DNA of 38,896 nucleotides, from NCBI RefSeq assembly GCF_001591465.1, contig NZ_BCUY01000036.1:1-38896 (forward strand), in the 5' to 3' direction. Positions 14,076 through 23,529 of the stretch are shown in pieces. The position numbers and the translations under genes were made by a program. Source of the DNA: Cytobacillus firmus NBRC 15306. Its GTDB lineage: Bacteria > Bacillota > Bacilli > Bacillales > Cytobacillaceae. Numbering within the stretch: the first letter of the stretch is position 1; each line of letters starts with the position of its first letter. Under the pieces are notes generated by a model, which was given only the letters and a program-made list of their open reading frames with translations, ran no database searches and was not told where the DNA came from.

Positions 14076-17000
14076 ATGACCGTACGTTTATTGATAGGCC
14101 GTTCCGGGAGCGGTAAAACGGAATACTGCCTTAACCAAATCCGTGATGAACTGCGGTTTAATCCGGATGGAGATCCAATTATTTATTTAGTGCCGGAACA
14201 AATGACGTTCCTTTCAGAATATAACTTAATTACAACACCTGGCCTTGGGGGAATGATCCGCAGCCAAGTATACTCTTTCACGCGTCTTGCCTGGAGAATT
14301 CTTCAGGAAACGGGAGGCATGAGCAGATACCATCTTAATAGTGTAGGCATCAGCATGCTAATCCGCAAAATCATTGAAGATAAAAAGGATGATCTTAAGC
14401 TGTTTCAAAGGGCTGCAGACAAAAATGGCTTTATTCAGCAAGTAGAACAAATCATGACCGAATTCAAACGATATTGTGTAGCCCCCGACGAACTTGCGGA
14501 AAGGCAAAATCAGCTCTCGGCAAGCGGGAAGTCAAATAAGGCACTTCAGGATAAGCTGCATGATCTTGAGATAATCTATAAAAATTTCGAGGAATCCCTT
14601 TCTGGCAAATATACAGATTCAGAGGATTATTTCCGCCTGCTTGCGGAAAAAGCCTCCCATTCAGAGTATCTAAAAAATGCTGAGGTTTACATAGATGGCT
14701 TTTACAGCTTTACACCACAGGAATATGCAATTGTTGAACAGCTGATGAAGCAGTGTAAAAACGTCACAATCACATTAACGCTTGACCAGCCGTTTAAGAA
14801 TAATGCTTCTGATGAGCTTCATTTATTCAGAATGCCGGGAGAAAGCTATCAGACAATCAAAGAAATGGCTTCCCGCAACAGGCTGGATGTGGAAGAGATG
14901 CTCCTTTCCGAGCAAAAAAGGTGGCTCAAGCCTTCACTTAAGCATCTTGAGGCTCATTTTGAAAGCAGGCCTGCAGAGGCATTTACAGGAGAAGCGGACA
15001 TTCACATTGGACAGGCTGTCAGCAGGAGGGCCGAAATTGAGGGCGTTGCCAGAAAAATAAATAAGCTTGTTCGCACAGATGGCTACCGCTACCGTGATAT
15101 TGCCGTTCTTGCAAGAAACGGCCAGAATTATCATGACATGATTGAAACAGTGTTCCGTGACTATGATATCCCATTTTTTATTGACCAGAAAAGAACCATG
15201 CTGACTCACCCCCTCGTTGAGTTAATCCGGTCAACACTAGAAATAATCAATGGAAATTGGCGCTATGAACCGATCTTCAGAGCTATAAAAACAGAGCTGA
15301 TGTTTCCGTCCAAGTTAAACCCCGGAAAGCTTCGTGAGCAAATGGACAGACTTGAGAACTATGTTCTAGCTTATGGCATTCAAGGAGACAAATGGACGAA
15401 AAAGAAGAGATGGACATACAGAAGAATCAGGGGGCTGGAGTTTGAAGCAGTTGCCCAGACTGATGCCGAGAAAAAAGTAGAAGATGAGTTAAATGATTTG
15501 CGCGAAATGATTACAGGCCCAATATTAAGGCTGCACAGGCGTTTAAGAAAGGCTGCTGATGGCCGCGGCTTTTGTGAAGCTTTATTTTTATACATGGAAG
15601 AATTGGATGTGCCTGTGAAGATTGAAAAGTGGAAAACTGCCCAGGAGGAGAAAGGGAACCTTGTTAAGTCCAGGGAACATGGACAAGCATGGAATGCCGT
15701 TATGGAGCTTCTGGATCAATATGTAGAAATGCTTGGTGAAGAAGAAGTGACGCTTAAGCGTTTTGCTTCCATTCTTGATGCCGGGCTGGAGTCGCTTCGC
15801 TTTACGCTTGTTCCGCCTGCCATCGATCAGGTCATGGCGGCCGATTTGGAAAGATCAAGGCTAACCGATATTAAAGCTGCCTTTGTCATTGGGCTGAATG
15901 AAGGAGTACTTCCTGCCAAATTCACGGAGGACGGTGTGCTGGCGGATGACGACAGGGAAATTCTGAACACGAACGGAATGAAGCTGGCGCCAGGAAGCCG
16001 TACACGTCTTCTTGATGAGGAATTTATAGCCTATAAAGCGTTTGTTACTCCTTCAGAAAAACTTTTTATCAGCTATCCACTGGCAAATGAAGAAGGCAAA
16101 GCACTTATGCCTTCTCCTTATATTAAGAGATTGGGAGATTTATTTCCTGATTGCAGGCACCATTCCTTCATGTCTGATCCGGCAGAGCTGCCGGAAACGG
16201 AGCAGCTGGAGTATGCCGATAACCTTAATACAGCATTATCGTATTTGACTTCGCAGCTTCAGCTCAAAAAACGCAGCTATCCAATCTATGACCTTTGGTG
16301 GGATGTTTATAACTCTTACCTGAAAAATGAGCAGTGGAGAAGGCCTGCATTAAAGGTGCTTTCCAGCCTGAATTATGAAAACAGCACACTTCAGCTTGGC
16401 GAAGACGTCAGTAAAGAATTGTATGGCGATCATATTCAGGCGAGTGTTTCCAGAATGGAATTATTCCATAGCTGTCCATTCTCCCATTTTGCACAGCATG
16501 GACTAAGGCTGCGGGAAAGACAGGTATACCGCCTGGAAGCACCGGATATTGGGGACCTATTTCATGCTGCTTTAAAATTTATTGCAGAAACAGTTATGAC
16601 TCAGAAACTTTCATGGACAGATATGACGAGGGAACAGTGTGAGATCCTTGCAAAAGAAGCAGTTGAAATGCTTGCTCCTAAACTTCAAAATGAAATTCTC
16701 TTGAGCTCGAACAGGCATCACTATATTAAGAGAAAGCTTGAGCGAATTATCAGCAGGGCTTCCTATGTCATCAGCGAGCATGCCAAATCAAGCGGATTCT
16801 CGCCAGTGGGCCTTGAATTAGGGTTTGGTCCGAAAGGAGAGCTTCCTTCGCTTGCTTTTCCTCTTAAAAACGGAGCTAAAATGGAGCTTGTCGGAAGAAT
16901 TGACAGAGTAGACAAGGCTCAGGATGCAAACGGGACGTTTTTACGGGTAATTGACTATAAATCCAGCTCCAAGGATCTGAATGTAAGTGAGGTTTACTAT

Positions 17001-17582
17001 GGCATTGCTCTGCAGATGCTGACATATCTGGACATCATAATTGCCCATTCAAGCTCTTTAATTGGAACAAAAGCCGATCCGGCAGGAGTCCTTTACTTCC
17101 ATGTCCATAATCCAATCGTCAGCACTTCAAAAATGCTGACCCTGGAGGATATCGAGCAGGAACTCTATAAAAAATTCAAAATGAATGGCCTGCTGCTTGG
17201 AGATGAAAATGTTATCAGGTTAATGGACCAGACGCTTGAGACAGGCGACTCATCCATTATCTCAGCCGGGTTCAAAAAGGATGGCACTCTTTCCAAGCGG
17301 TCTAAAGTGGCAAGCAAGCAGGAGTTTGATTATTTGCGCCGCTATTTAAGAAAGATGTATAGGAATACAGGCAATAAGATTACAGAGGGCAATGTTGAAA
17401 TTGCCCCATATAAAATGAAGGAAAAGACACCATGTACATTTTGTGCCTATAAATCTGTATGCCAATTTGACGAATCTCTTGAAACAAATGATTACAGATT
17501 ATTTACTCCTAAGCCAAAAGAAGACATGATTGAAATCATCAAGAAGGAGGTGGAGGGCGATGAAAATGATCATACCGCCTAA
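14076..17582 (+). CDS. addB: ATP-dependent helicase/deoxyribonuclease subunit B (AddB)
   Basis: AddB is one half of the AddAB helicase-nuclease, which resects double-strand DNA ends to a Chi site and loads recombination. The protein has 1168 residues, nearly identical in length to B. subtilis AddB. The Walker A motif GRSGSGKTEYC is near residue 10. The C-terminal nuclease domain carries the DYKSS motif. The four cysteines of the iron-sulfur staple are Cys800, Cys1120, Cys1123 and Cys1129, one position off the B. subtilis numbering as I recall it. The frame is open 19 codons further upstream, but TAGGAGGA precedes the ATG at 14076. It overlaps addA by 23 bases. Confidence 0.96.
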   Translation: MTVRLLIGRSGSGKTEYCLNQIRDELRFNPDGDPIIYLVPEQMTFLSEYNLITTPGLGGMIRSQVYSFTRLAWRILQETGGMSRYHLNSVGISMLIRKIIEDKKDDLKLFQRAADKNGFIQQVEQIMTEFKRYCVAPDELAERQNQLSASGKSNKALQDKLHDLEIIYKNFEESLSGKYTDSEDYFRLLAEKASHSEYLKNAEVYIDGFYSFTPQEYAIVEQLMKQCKNVTITLTLDQPFKNNASDELHLFRMPGESYQTIKEMASRNRLDVEEMLLSEQKRWLKPSLKHLEAHFESRPAEAFTGEADIHIGQAVSRRAEIEGVARKINKLVRTDGYRYRDIAVLARNGQNYHDMIETVFRDYDIPFFIDQKRTMLTHPLVELIRSTLEIINGNWRYEPIFRAIKTELMFPSKLNPGKLREQMDRLENYVLAYGIQGDKWTKKKRWTYRRIRGLEFEAVAQTDAEKKVEDELNDLREMITGPILRLHRRLRKAADGRGFCEALFLYMEELDVPVKIEKWKTAQEEKGNLVKSREHGQAWNAVMELLDQYVEMLGEEEVTLKRFASILDAGLESLRFTLVPPAIDQVMAADLERSRLTDIKAAFVIGLNEGVLPAKFTEDGVLADDDREILNTNGMKLAPGSRTRLLDEEFIAYKAFVTPSEKLFISYPLANEEGKALMPSPYIKRLGDLFPDCRHHSFMSDPAELPETEQLEYADNLNTALSYLTSQLQLKKRSYPIYDLWWDVYNSYLKNEQWRRPALKVLSSLNYENSTLQLGEDVSKELYGDHIQASVSRMELFHSCPFSHFAQHGLRLRERQVYRLEAPDIGDLFHAALKFIAETVMTQKLSWTDMTREQCEILAKEAVEMLAPKLQNEILLSSNRHHYIKRKLERIISRASYVISEHAKSSGFSPVGLELGFGPKGELPSLAFPLKNGAKMELVGRIDRVDKAQDANGTFLRVIDYKSSSKDLNVSEVYYGIALQMLTYLDIIIAHSSSLIGTKADPAGVLYFHVHNPIVSTSKMLTLEDIEQELYKKFKMNGLLLGDENVIRLMDQTLETGDSSIISAGFKKDGTLSKRSKVASKQEFDYLRRYLRKMYRNTGNKITEGNVEIAPYKMKEKTPCTFCAYKSVCQFDESLETNDYRLFTPKPKEDMIEIIKKEVEGDENDHTA

Positions 17583-20500
17583 GCCGGAAGATGCAACCTG
17601 GACTGATGACCAATGGAAAGCGATTATGGCCAAGGGCCAGGATATCCTTGTGGCTGCAGCCGCCGGATCAGGGAAAACGGCTGTTTTGGTTGAAAGGATT
17701 ATCAATAAGATTATCACGGATGAAGATCCAATAAATGTCGATGAACTGCTTGTTGTGACCTTCACAAATGCCTCGGCAGCAGAAATGAGGCACAGAATCG
17801 GCGAGGCTCTTGAAAAAGCTATTAATGATAATCCGCGGTCTGCTCACCTCAGAAAGCAGGTAAGCTTATTAAACAGGGCATCCATCTCGACCTTGCACTC
17901 ATTTTGCTTAGAGATGATCCGCAAATATTACTACATGACCGATATTGATCCGGGGTTTCGGATCGCTGATGAAACAGAAGCACAGCTTTTGAGGGATGAA
18001 GTACTCGAAGAGCTTTTTGAAGAGGAATACGGCAAAGAGGGAAATGAAGGATTCTTCGCACTAGTGGACACTTTTACAAATGACAGAAGTGACACGGCCC
18101 TTCAGGATATAATAAGGGACTTATACGATTTTGCCCGTTCCAACCCTTCACCTGATCAATATCTTGATTCAATTGTGGAGATGTATAATGTGGACGGAGT
18201 CAGCAGTCTTGAGCAGCTTCCATTTGTCCGTTCACTTTTGGAGGATGTTGATCTTCAACTGAAAGGAGCCAAACAGCTGCTTGAATATGGGCTTGAGCTG
18301 ACCAAGCTTCCAGGGGGACCGGCTCCCAGAGCAGAGAACTTTATCGCAGATCTGCACGTTGTAAATACATTAATTGAAGCGAAAAAAGATTCATGGACGA
18401 TGCTGTATGAAGCGATGCAATCTTGGTCTTTTGGCAGAGCCAAAACGTGTAAGGGCGATGAATATGATGAAGAACTGGTCGAAAAAGCAAAGAAACTTAG
18501 GGATCAGGCCAAGAAAATCATTACCGGCCTGCAGGAAGAACTGTTTTTCCGCAGACAGGAAAGCTTCATGCGTGATATGGCGGAAATGAAGCCCCATATC
18601 GAAGAGCTTGTTTCGTTAGTTAAAGCTTTTTCCATTCGCTTCGAACAGATTAAAACTGAAAAAGGGCTTGTTGATTTTGCTGATCTTGAGCATTATTGCC
18701 TTGAAATTCTTTCATTACCAGATGAGGAGGGAAGGCTTTTGCCTTCAGATGCGGCTCTTGTCTGCAGAAATCAGTTCAAAGAAGTTCTGGTTGATGAGTA
18801 TCAGGATACCAACATGGTTCAGGAAGCTATTTTGCAGCTGGTAACGGCAGATTCAGAAGAAAACGGGAATTTATTCATGGTAGGGGATGTTAAGCAGTCG
18901 ATCTACCGTTTCCGCCTTGCAGAGCCTAATCTGTTTCTGGGCAAGTACACGCGGTTTGACCGGGATGGAGAAAGAGCAGGGCTCAGAATTGATCTGGCGC
19001 GAAATTTCAGAAGCCGTAAAGAAGTTCTGCAGGGGACCAATTATATCTTTAAGCAGATTATGGGGACGTCTGTTGGTGAAATTGAGTATGACCAGGCATC
19101 TGAACTTATTAAAGGAGCTCCCTATTCAGAGGATCAGGAGCATCCTGTTGAGCTTGCCATTATTGACCTTGAAGGAAATGAAAAGAGTGAACAGGAGCCT
19201 GAATCCATGGATGAGGGTTTTGACAGCGAAGATTTAGCCCAGTCACAGCTCGAGGCCAGATATATGGCATCGAAAATAAAAGAAATCATTGGGAATCGGC
19301 AGGAAGTATACAACACAAAGACTCATTCTGGACGGCCTGCCAAGTACAGGGATATTGTCATCCTGCTTCGTTCCATGACTTGGGCTCCGCAGATTATGGA
19401 GGAATTCAAACAGCAGGGAATCCCTGTCTATGCCAATCTTTCCAGCGGTTACTTTGAAGCAACAGAAGTTGCGATTATGATGTCACTTCTAAAAGTGATA
19501 GATAATCCGTATCAGGATATTCCGCTGGCATCGGTTTTAAGATCTCCTATTTTGGGGCTGACTGAAGAAGAGCTTGCACAAATCAGAATCCATAATAAAT
19601 GGGGTTCGTTCTATGAAGCATTAACTTCTTTTTGCCGGAATCACCCAACCCTTGAAACGGGAGAACTATATGAAAAAATCCGGCCATTTTTTGATACTCT
19701 TGAAGAATGGCGTGTAATGGCGCGCCAGGGTTCCCTTTCCGAGCTGATTTGGCATCTGTATAGAGAAACGCGATTTTACGATTTTGTAGGCGGCATGCCG
19801 GGCGGAAAACAGAGGCAGGCAAACCTGCGGGCATTGTATGACAGAGCCAGGCAGTATGAAGCAACATCATTCAGAGGATTATTCCGCTTCTTAAGGTTTA
19901 TTGAACGAATGCGGGACAGAGGCGATGATCTTGGTGCAGCCCGCGCTTTGGGCGAGCAGGAAGATGTTGTCCGCCTTATGACGATCCACAGCAGCAAAGG
20001 TCTGGAATTTCCTTTTGTTTTTATTGCAGGGCTTGCCCGCAGCTTTAATACAATGGATCTGAAAAAGCCATATATGCTTGACAAGGAATTTGGATTCGCT
20101 GCAAAATATGTAAATGCCGAGAAAAGAATTTCGTATCCCTCTTTGCCGCAGATTACCTTTAAACGAAAAAAGAAAATGGAAATGCTTGCTGAAGAAATGC
20201 GGGTACTATATGTTGCTTTAACGAGGGCGAAGGAAAAGCTGTACCTGGTTTCGTCTGTCAAGAGTGCAGATAAAAAATTAAATAAGTGGCTGCAGGCATC
20301 CGAGCATAAGGACTGGCTCCTGAATGAGTATGACAGGGCTTCTGCAAACAGTTATCTGGACTGGATCGGCCCGGCTCTTGTCCGGCATCGGGAGTGTGAG
20401 GCATTGAGAGGGGAAGTTCCGGTGGATCCTCTCGTCCCGGGTGATATACTTGAACACCCTTCCTGCTGGAATATAACCATAATTAAAAGCGAAGAAGCTG

Positions 20501-21318
20501 CAGTTCTTCCGGAAGAAGCCAATGAGGGCGAAACGGATTTACTGAAATTGGTTTATGATGGAAAACCTGTTCCGGCTGAATCTGCTTATAAGGATAAAGT
20601 TGAGGAACAGCTTTCCTGGAAATATTCCTTTAAGCAAGCGGCTCAATCTAGATCTAAACAGTCCGTTTCGGAAGTGAAGCGGCAGCGGGAGATTTTTTCT
20701 GAAGAAGACAGCGGTACTGAGTTAATCCGTAAAATCAGTAAACCGATGCTTAGCCGGCCTCGCTTTATGCAGGAAAAATCACTTTCTCCAGCTGAAAGGG
20801 GTACTGCCATGCACGCTGTTATGCAGCATATTGATTTCAGCCGGCCTGCAACAGTGGAAAGGATATCCTCCAAAATGGATGAGATGGTTCACAATGAATT
20901 GCTCACGGAAGAGCAACGTTCCAGCATTGAGCCACAGCTGATTGTACAGTTTTTCGAAACCGAGCTGGGACAAAGAATTGTTCAGGCTAAATCGGTACGA
21001 AGAGAAATCCCATTCAGTTTATCTTTCCCTGCCCAGGAAATTTATTCAGATTGGCAGGGTGAAGATGAACCTGTTCTCATTCAGGGGATTGTGGACTGTG
21101 TATTCGAAGATGAGCATGGTCTGGTGCTCCTGGATTATAAAACGGATGGAATCAGCGGCCGTTATAAGGGAGGGTTTGCTGAAGCCAAACCCGTTCTTGA
21201 AAACAGGTACAAAGTACAAATTGATATGTACACCAGAGCATTGGAGCAGATTTTAAAAAGGAAAGTCAATGAAAGATACCTGTTTTTCTTTGACGGAGCT
21301 CATACAATTAAGTTATAG
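17560..21318 (+). CDS. addA: ATP-dependent helicase/nuclease subunit A (AddA)
   Basis: AddA supplies the UvrD/Rep-type SF1A 3'-5' helicase motor and the second nuclease of the AddAB complex. It has 1252 residues. The Q-motif region WTDDQWKAI is near residue 14, Walker A AGSGKT is at 35-40, the helicase motif VDEYQDTN is near residue 415, and motif RLMTIHSSKGLEFPFV is near 810. The C-terminal RecB-type nuclease has Asp1192 and Lys1194 in LLDYKTD. The ATG at 17560 follows AAGGAGGTGGAGGGCG; the ATG at 17566 is a possible alternative. It overlaps the end of addB, so translation of the two subunits is likely coupled. Confidence 0.96.
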   Translation: MKMIIPPKPEDATWTDDQWKAIMAKGQDILVAAAAGSGKTAVLVERIINKIITDEDPINVDELLVVTFTNASAAEMRHRIGEALEKAINDNPRSAHLRKQVSLLNRASISTLHSFCLEMIRKYYYMTDIDPGFRIADETEAQLLRDEVLEELFEEEYGKEGNEGFFALVDTFTNDRSDTALQDIIRDLYDFARSNPSPDQYLDSIVEMYNVDGVSSLEQLPFVRSLLEDVDLQLKGAKQLLEYGLELTKLPGGPAPRAENFIADLHVVNTLIEAKKDSWTMLYEAMQSWSFGRAKTCKGDEYDEELVEKAKKLRDQAKKIITGLQEELFFRRQESFMRDMAEMKPHIEELVSLVKAFSIRFEQIKTEKGLVDFADLEHYCLEILSLPDEEGRLLPSDAALVCRNQFKEVLVDEYQDTNMVQEAILQLVTADSEENGNLFMVGDVKQSIYRFRLAEPNLFLGKYTRFDRDGERAGLRIDLARNFRSRKEVLQGTNYIFKQIMGTSVGEIEYDQASELIKGAPYSEDQEHPVELAIIDLEGNEKSEQEPESMDEGFDSEDLAQSQLEARYMASKIKEIIGNRQEVYNTKTHSGRPAKYRDIVILLRSMTWAPQIMEEFKQQGIPVYANLSSGYFEATEVAIMMSLLKVIDNPYQDIPLASVLRSPILGLTEEELAQIRIHNKWGSFYEALTSFCRNHPTLETGELYEKIRPFFDTLEEWRVMARQGSLSELIWHLYRETRFYDFVGGMPGGKQRQANLRALYDRARQYEATSFRGLFRFLRFIERMRDRGDDLGAARALGEQEDVVRLMTIHSSKGLEFPFVFIAGLARSFNTMDLKKPYMLDKEFGFAAKYVNAEKRISYPSLPQITFKRKKKMEMLAEEMRVLYVALTRAKEKLYLVSSVKSADKKLNKWLQASEHKDWLLNEYDRASANSYLDWIGPALVRHRECEALRGEVPVDPLVPGDILEHPSCWNITIIKSEEAAVLPEEANEGETDLLKLVYDGKPVPAESAYKDKVEEQLSWKYSFKQAAQSRSKQSVSEVKRQREIFSEEDSGTELIRKISKPMLSRPRFMQEKSLSPAERGTAMHAVMQHIDFSRPATVERISSKMDEMVHNELLTEEQRSSIEPQLIVQFFETELGQRIVQAKSVRREIPFSLSFPAQEIYSDWQGEDEPVLIQGIVDCVFEDEHGLVLLDYKTDGISGRYKGGFAEAKPVLENRYKVQIDMYTRALEQILKRKVNERYLFFFDGAHTIKL

Positions 21319-21320
21319 GA

Positions 21321-21348
21321 AAAGCCGGCAAGGGGACTTGCCGGCTTT
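21321..21348 (+). terminator. Hairpin behind addA
   Basis: A perfect 12-bp stem (AAAGCCGGCAAG / CTTGCCGGCTTT) with loop GGGA starts two bases after the addA stop codon. Only three T residues, inside the stem, follow the GC core, so read-through into the next small ORFs is possible. Confidence 0.7.
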
Positions 21349-21373
21349 CATATATATGAAGGAGGATTATTTA

Positions 21374-21484
21374 TTGAGAACACCAGCCGAAAAGGTGCGC
21401 AGAACCAATGAAAACCCGCGCGCAAACAAAACATCCCCATGCACAAAGCGGAGAATTACGCGTATTACTACTACCCCAATATAA
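21374..21484 (+). CDS. Small basic ORF, 36 codons, TTG start
   Basis: GAAGGAGGATTATTTA, a near-perfect Shine-Dalgarno with good spacing, precedes a TTG that opens 36 codons. The peptide is rich in arginine, lysine and threonine (RTPAEKVRRTNENPR near the start) and has a net positive charge; one cysteine is present. I do not recognise it. Its place between addA and the gerP operon and its composition could fit a spore-core or nucleic-acid-binding peptide, but that is speculation. The frame continues open upstream into addA, so only the ribosome binding site sets the start. Confidence 0.4.
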   Translation: MRTPAEKVRRTNENPRANKTSPCTKRRITRITTTPI

Positions 21485-21515
21485 AGGGTACTGAAAAATA
21501 TAAAGGAGGATTACC

Positions 21516-21542
21516 ATGGGAAAAAGGCGCACAGAACGATAA
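21516..21542 (+). other. Mini-ORF (8 codons) with strong ribosome binding site
   Basis: AAAGGAGGATTACC precedes ATG and the peptide MGKRRTER, then TAA. After the stop, the same frame continues arginine-rich (RRRYRPDLLKIN) to TAG at 21578-21580, overlapping the end of gerPF. It may be a slightly longer small gene broken by the TAA, or a tiny peptide gene. The ribosome binding site and first codons resemble those of the preceding 36-codon ORF, which suggests duplication. Confidence 0.3.
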
Positions 21543-21577
21543 CGGAGGCGCTATCGTCCTGACTTACTGAAAATAAA

Positions 21578-21796
21578 TTAGTTATTGCCTACATTTGGCT
21601 GATCAACCAGACTGGTATCCAGTACGTTACTGGCACTTAGGCCATTGTTTGTAATGACAAAGCCGCCTGTGTTAGCGGCACCCTGTCCGGTTGTTGATTT
21701 GGAATTGTTTTTTGGAGAGATATAAAGGGAGTCTCCGAATTGAACAATTCCCCCGCTGACATTAATGATTTGTACCGGTCCGGTTATAGCTGGCAT
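21578..21796 (-). CDS. gerPF: Spore germination protein GerPF
   Basis: GerP proteins form a set in the spore coat that lets germinants pass to the inner-membrane receptors. This last gene of the operon encodes 72 residues. It belongs to the GerPA/GerPF family: MPAITGPVQIINVSGG, FGDSLYISPKNNSKS, then a GQGAANTG segment and VDQPN at the end. The ATG at 21796 is chosen because AAAGGATG lies at correct distance; an upstream ATG at 21805 overlaps this site. It lies 25 bases behind gerPE and converges on addA. Confidence 0.9.
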   Translation of the reverse strand: MPAITGPVQIINVSGGIVQFGDSLYISPKNNSKSTTGQGAANTGGFVITNNGLSASNVLDTSLVDQPNVGNN

Positions 21797-21821
21797 GTAA
21801 AACATCCTTTATGAAAAATTT

Positions 21822-22208
21822 TCATCCTTGAGTTCTGCTGTTTTTTGGATAAACCTGACGGATATGCTTGACCCGGGCTTCCATTGAAATATTTCCGCTG
21901 TTCCCGATATGGATGACAGATGAGGAGGAAACCCCGATAATATCAATGTTCTGAACCCGAATGATTGGATTGAGCTGTGTTGTCTGCATCGTTATGTTTT
22001 CTTCAATAGGGATCAAAGGTATGGGTTCCCTGAATACTGGATAGACTGAAAAATTCCCTTCCTTGGCGTTAAAATACTCAGCTTCTCGCTGGTCTGCAAT
22101 TGCTCTTGAGAATCCTTTAATAAAGCATGAGTCCCCAATTTCAAATACAGAAGAAAAGGCAATGGTGTCAATATTGATCTTATCAACCGATGATGTTCTT
22201 TGCAGCAT
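21822..22208 (-). CDS. gerPE: Spore germination protein GerPE
   Basis: The protein has 128 residues and no signal peptide. It shows two copies of the GerP-type strand pattern: INIDTIAFSSVFEIGDS near the start and IRVQNIDIIGVSSSSVIHIGNSG near residue 83. This is the same SSSVxxIGD theme seen in GerPA, GerPB and GerPD. The start codon follows GGAG located in the end of gerPD, seven bases after its stop codon. It is inferred to act in the coat with the other GerP proteins. Confidence 0.9.
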   Translation of the reverse strand: MLQRTSSVDKINIDTIAFSSVFEIGDSCFIKGFSRAIADQREAEYFNAKEGNFSVYPVFREPIPLIPIEENITMQTTQLNPIIRVQNIDIIGVSSSSVIHIGNSGNISMEARVKHIRQVYPKNSRTQG

Positions 22209-22215
22209 AGGCAGT

Positions 22216-22392
22216 TTACTCCGGTGTCAGAGGCACAAATGGCCCTACCAGAAGTGACTCAGGGGGTGTATCAAAAGTGGCTGCCAGCTGGATCGTTTGC
22301 GTATCCCCCACCATCAAAACAGATGAACTGGATACACCCAGTACTCTTATACTGCCAACACACAGATCTCTGTTATATACCTGATAATTCAT
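22216..22392 (-). CDS. gerPD: Spore germination protein GerPD
   Basis: This short gene encodes 58 residues: it begins MNYQVYNRDLCVGSIRV, continues with the GerP signature GVSSSSVLMVGDT, and ends FVPLTPE. The size and sequence fit GerPD. Its ATG overlaps the stop codon of gerPC in the form ATGA, so translation is coupled. The order gerPC-gerPD-gerPE is the standard one. Confidence 0.92.
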   Translation of the reverse strand: MNYQVYNRDLCVGSIRVLGVSSSSVLMVGDTQTIQLAATFDTPPESLLVGPFVPLTPE

Positions 22393-22994
22393 TCTTTATT
22401 CATTCCCTTCATATTCTCCGGCAAATGCGAGATAAAGGCATAGACCCCATTGTGAATCTCTTTCTTTATCAGCTCGATAATCTCTTCGTTATTTTCCTGC
22501 CCGGAGCGATTCGATGCCTGCTGCTGGGTATAGAAGTCAATCCGGTTAGGCAGCTGCTTTTTGATATCTTCCTTGATAAACGCAATATACGAGTCATCCA
22601 CATTGATATTTAAATTCTTCTGGGCAGAAGCTGTAATTTCCGGAAGTTCCCGTTCTAAATACTGATAAATGGCGTCTTCAATTTCCATCGTTCTCTTCAT
22701 CTGGGTTTTAGGCGAAACAGGTGCCTTAATGTTTTTGTTGTCTACGGCAAAATCTTCAATGTTTTGCAGCTCAGAAGGGTTTAAGCCAATATTTAAAGTA
22801 CCTTCAAGAGACTCTACCTTAAGCTGGTCAAATTTATACTCAATCCGATCCACCTGCATTGGCGGACGGCTTTTCAGAACTTCAGTTTCTTCCTGAAGTT
22901 TTTTAACCGTAGCTTCAAGTCTCCGTATTCGTTTTTCCTGTGCTTCTACAAAAGCATGCAATTGCTGAAGATAAGTATTTAATTGCTGATTCAA
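22389..22994 (-). CDS. gerPC: Spore germination protein GerPC
   Basis: GerPC is the largest member of the GerP set, here about 201 residues. A predicted coiled coil covers about residues 2-45 (LNQQLNTYLQQLHAFVEAQEKR onward in heptad style), followed by the segment DRIEYKFDQLKVESLEGTLNIGL, which is the family core. The start is uncertain: two GTG codons at 23003 and 23000 overlap the Shine-Dalgarno GAGGTGG, while the TTG at 22994 lies at correct spacing, so TTG is preferred. The stop codon overlaps the gerPD start. Confidence 0.88.
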   Translation of the reverse strand: MNQQLNTYLQQLHAFVEAQEKRIRRLEATVKKLQEETEVLKSRPPMQVDRIEYKFDQLKVESLEGTLNIGLNPSELQNIEDFAVDNKNIKAPVSPKTQMKRTMEIEDAIYQYLERELPEITASAQKNLNINVDDSYIAFIKEDIKKQLPNRIDFYTQQQASNRSGQENNEEIIELIKKEIHNGVYAFISHLPENMKGMNKE

Positions 22995-23024
22995 GCGCAC
23001 CACCTCGCTTATAAAAAAATGATT

Positions 23025-23264
23025 TTATCGTTTCTGCGCACCAGTCAGAGGTACAGAAGGTGACAGAAAAACACTCCCCCCTGCTGGCCCCGCAGGCGTC
23101 GGACCTTCTGCTTCAGGTGCAGGCTCGGTAAAGCCGCCAGTGTTATACAAATATGACGCCGGCTTTATAATGCCTGCACTTCCAATTTGCAAGACGGAAG
23201 AGTTTGTAATCCCGCCGATCTTTATGAAATGAATATGAATGGATTGCTGTATATAGAAATTCAT
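23025..23264 (-). CDS. gerPB: Spore germination protein GerPB
   Basis: The protein has 79 residues. The N-terminal half, MNFYIQQSIHIHFIKIGGITNSSVLQIGSAG, is the conserved GerPB strand region. The C-terminal half is low in complexity and rich in proline, alanine and glycine. The frame is open for 30 codons upstream inside gerPA, but GGGTGATACT precedes the ATG at 23264, which gives the usual GerPB length. It lies 13 bases behind gerPA. Confidence 0.9.
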   Translation of the reverse strand: MNFYIQQSIHIHFIKIGGITNSSVLQIGSAGIIKPASYLYNTGGFTEPAPEAEGPTPAGPAGGSVFLSPSVPLTGAQKR

Positions 23265-23277
23265 AGTATCACCCGTT

Positions 23278-23499
23278 TTAAGCATTGAAATAATTGCCCT
23301 GATCCACGCCATCACAATCATAAGTGTTTGTTGAGCTCCGGTGATTGTAAACATTCAGGCCATCTCCAGTGTTAAATGATCCGGCACCTGAAAAGGTCTT
23401 AGCGTTAGAAACTGGCATGATTTTATATACATCCCCGATATTGAAGACAGAACTGCTCCCGATCGATATGACCTGTGCGACTCCCACAATAGCTGGCAT
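23278..23499 (-). CDS. gerPA: Spore germination protein GerPA
   Basis: This is the first gene of the gerP operon and encodes 73 residues, the same length as B. subtilis GerPA. It shows MPAIVGVAQVISIGSSSVFNIGDV, then YKIMPVSN and a glycine-asparagine rich part ending VDQGNYFNA. AAAGGGTG precedes the ATG at 23499; the upstream in-frame ATG at 23508 lies too close to it. A sigma-K-type promoter lies 30 bases upstream, consistent with late mother-cell expression known for this operon. Confidence 0.93.
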   Translation of the reverse strand: MPAIVGVAQVISIGSSSVFNIGDVYKIMPVSNAKTFSGAGSFNTGDGLNVYNHRSSTNTYDCDGVDQGNYFNA

Positions 23500-23529
23500 A
23501 CATAACACCCTTTAAAATGATTTCTTGTA

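Noticed and set aside
21822-23499. Repeated SSSVxxIGD motif in several neighbouring genes as a possible recent duplication
   Set aside because: This is the known shared motif of the GerP families and needs no new explanation.
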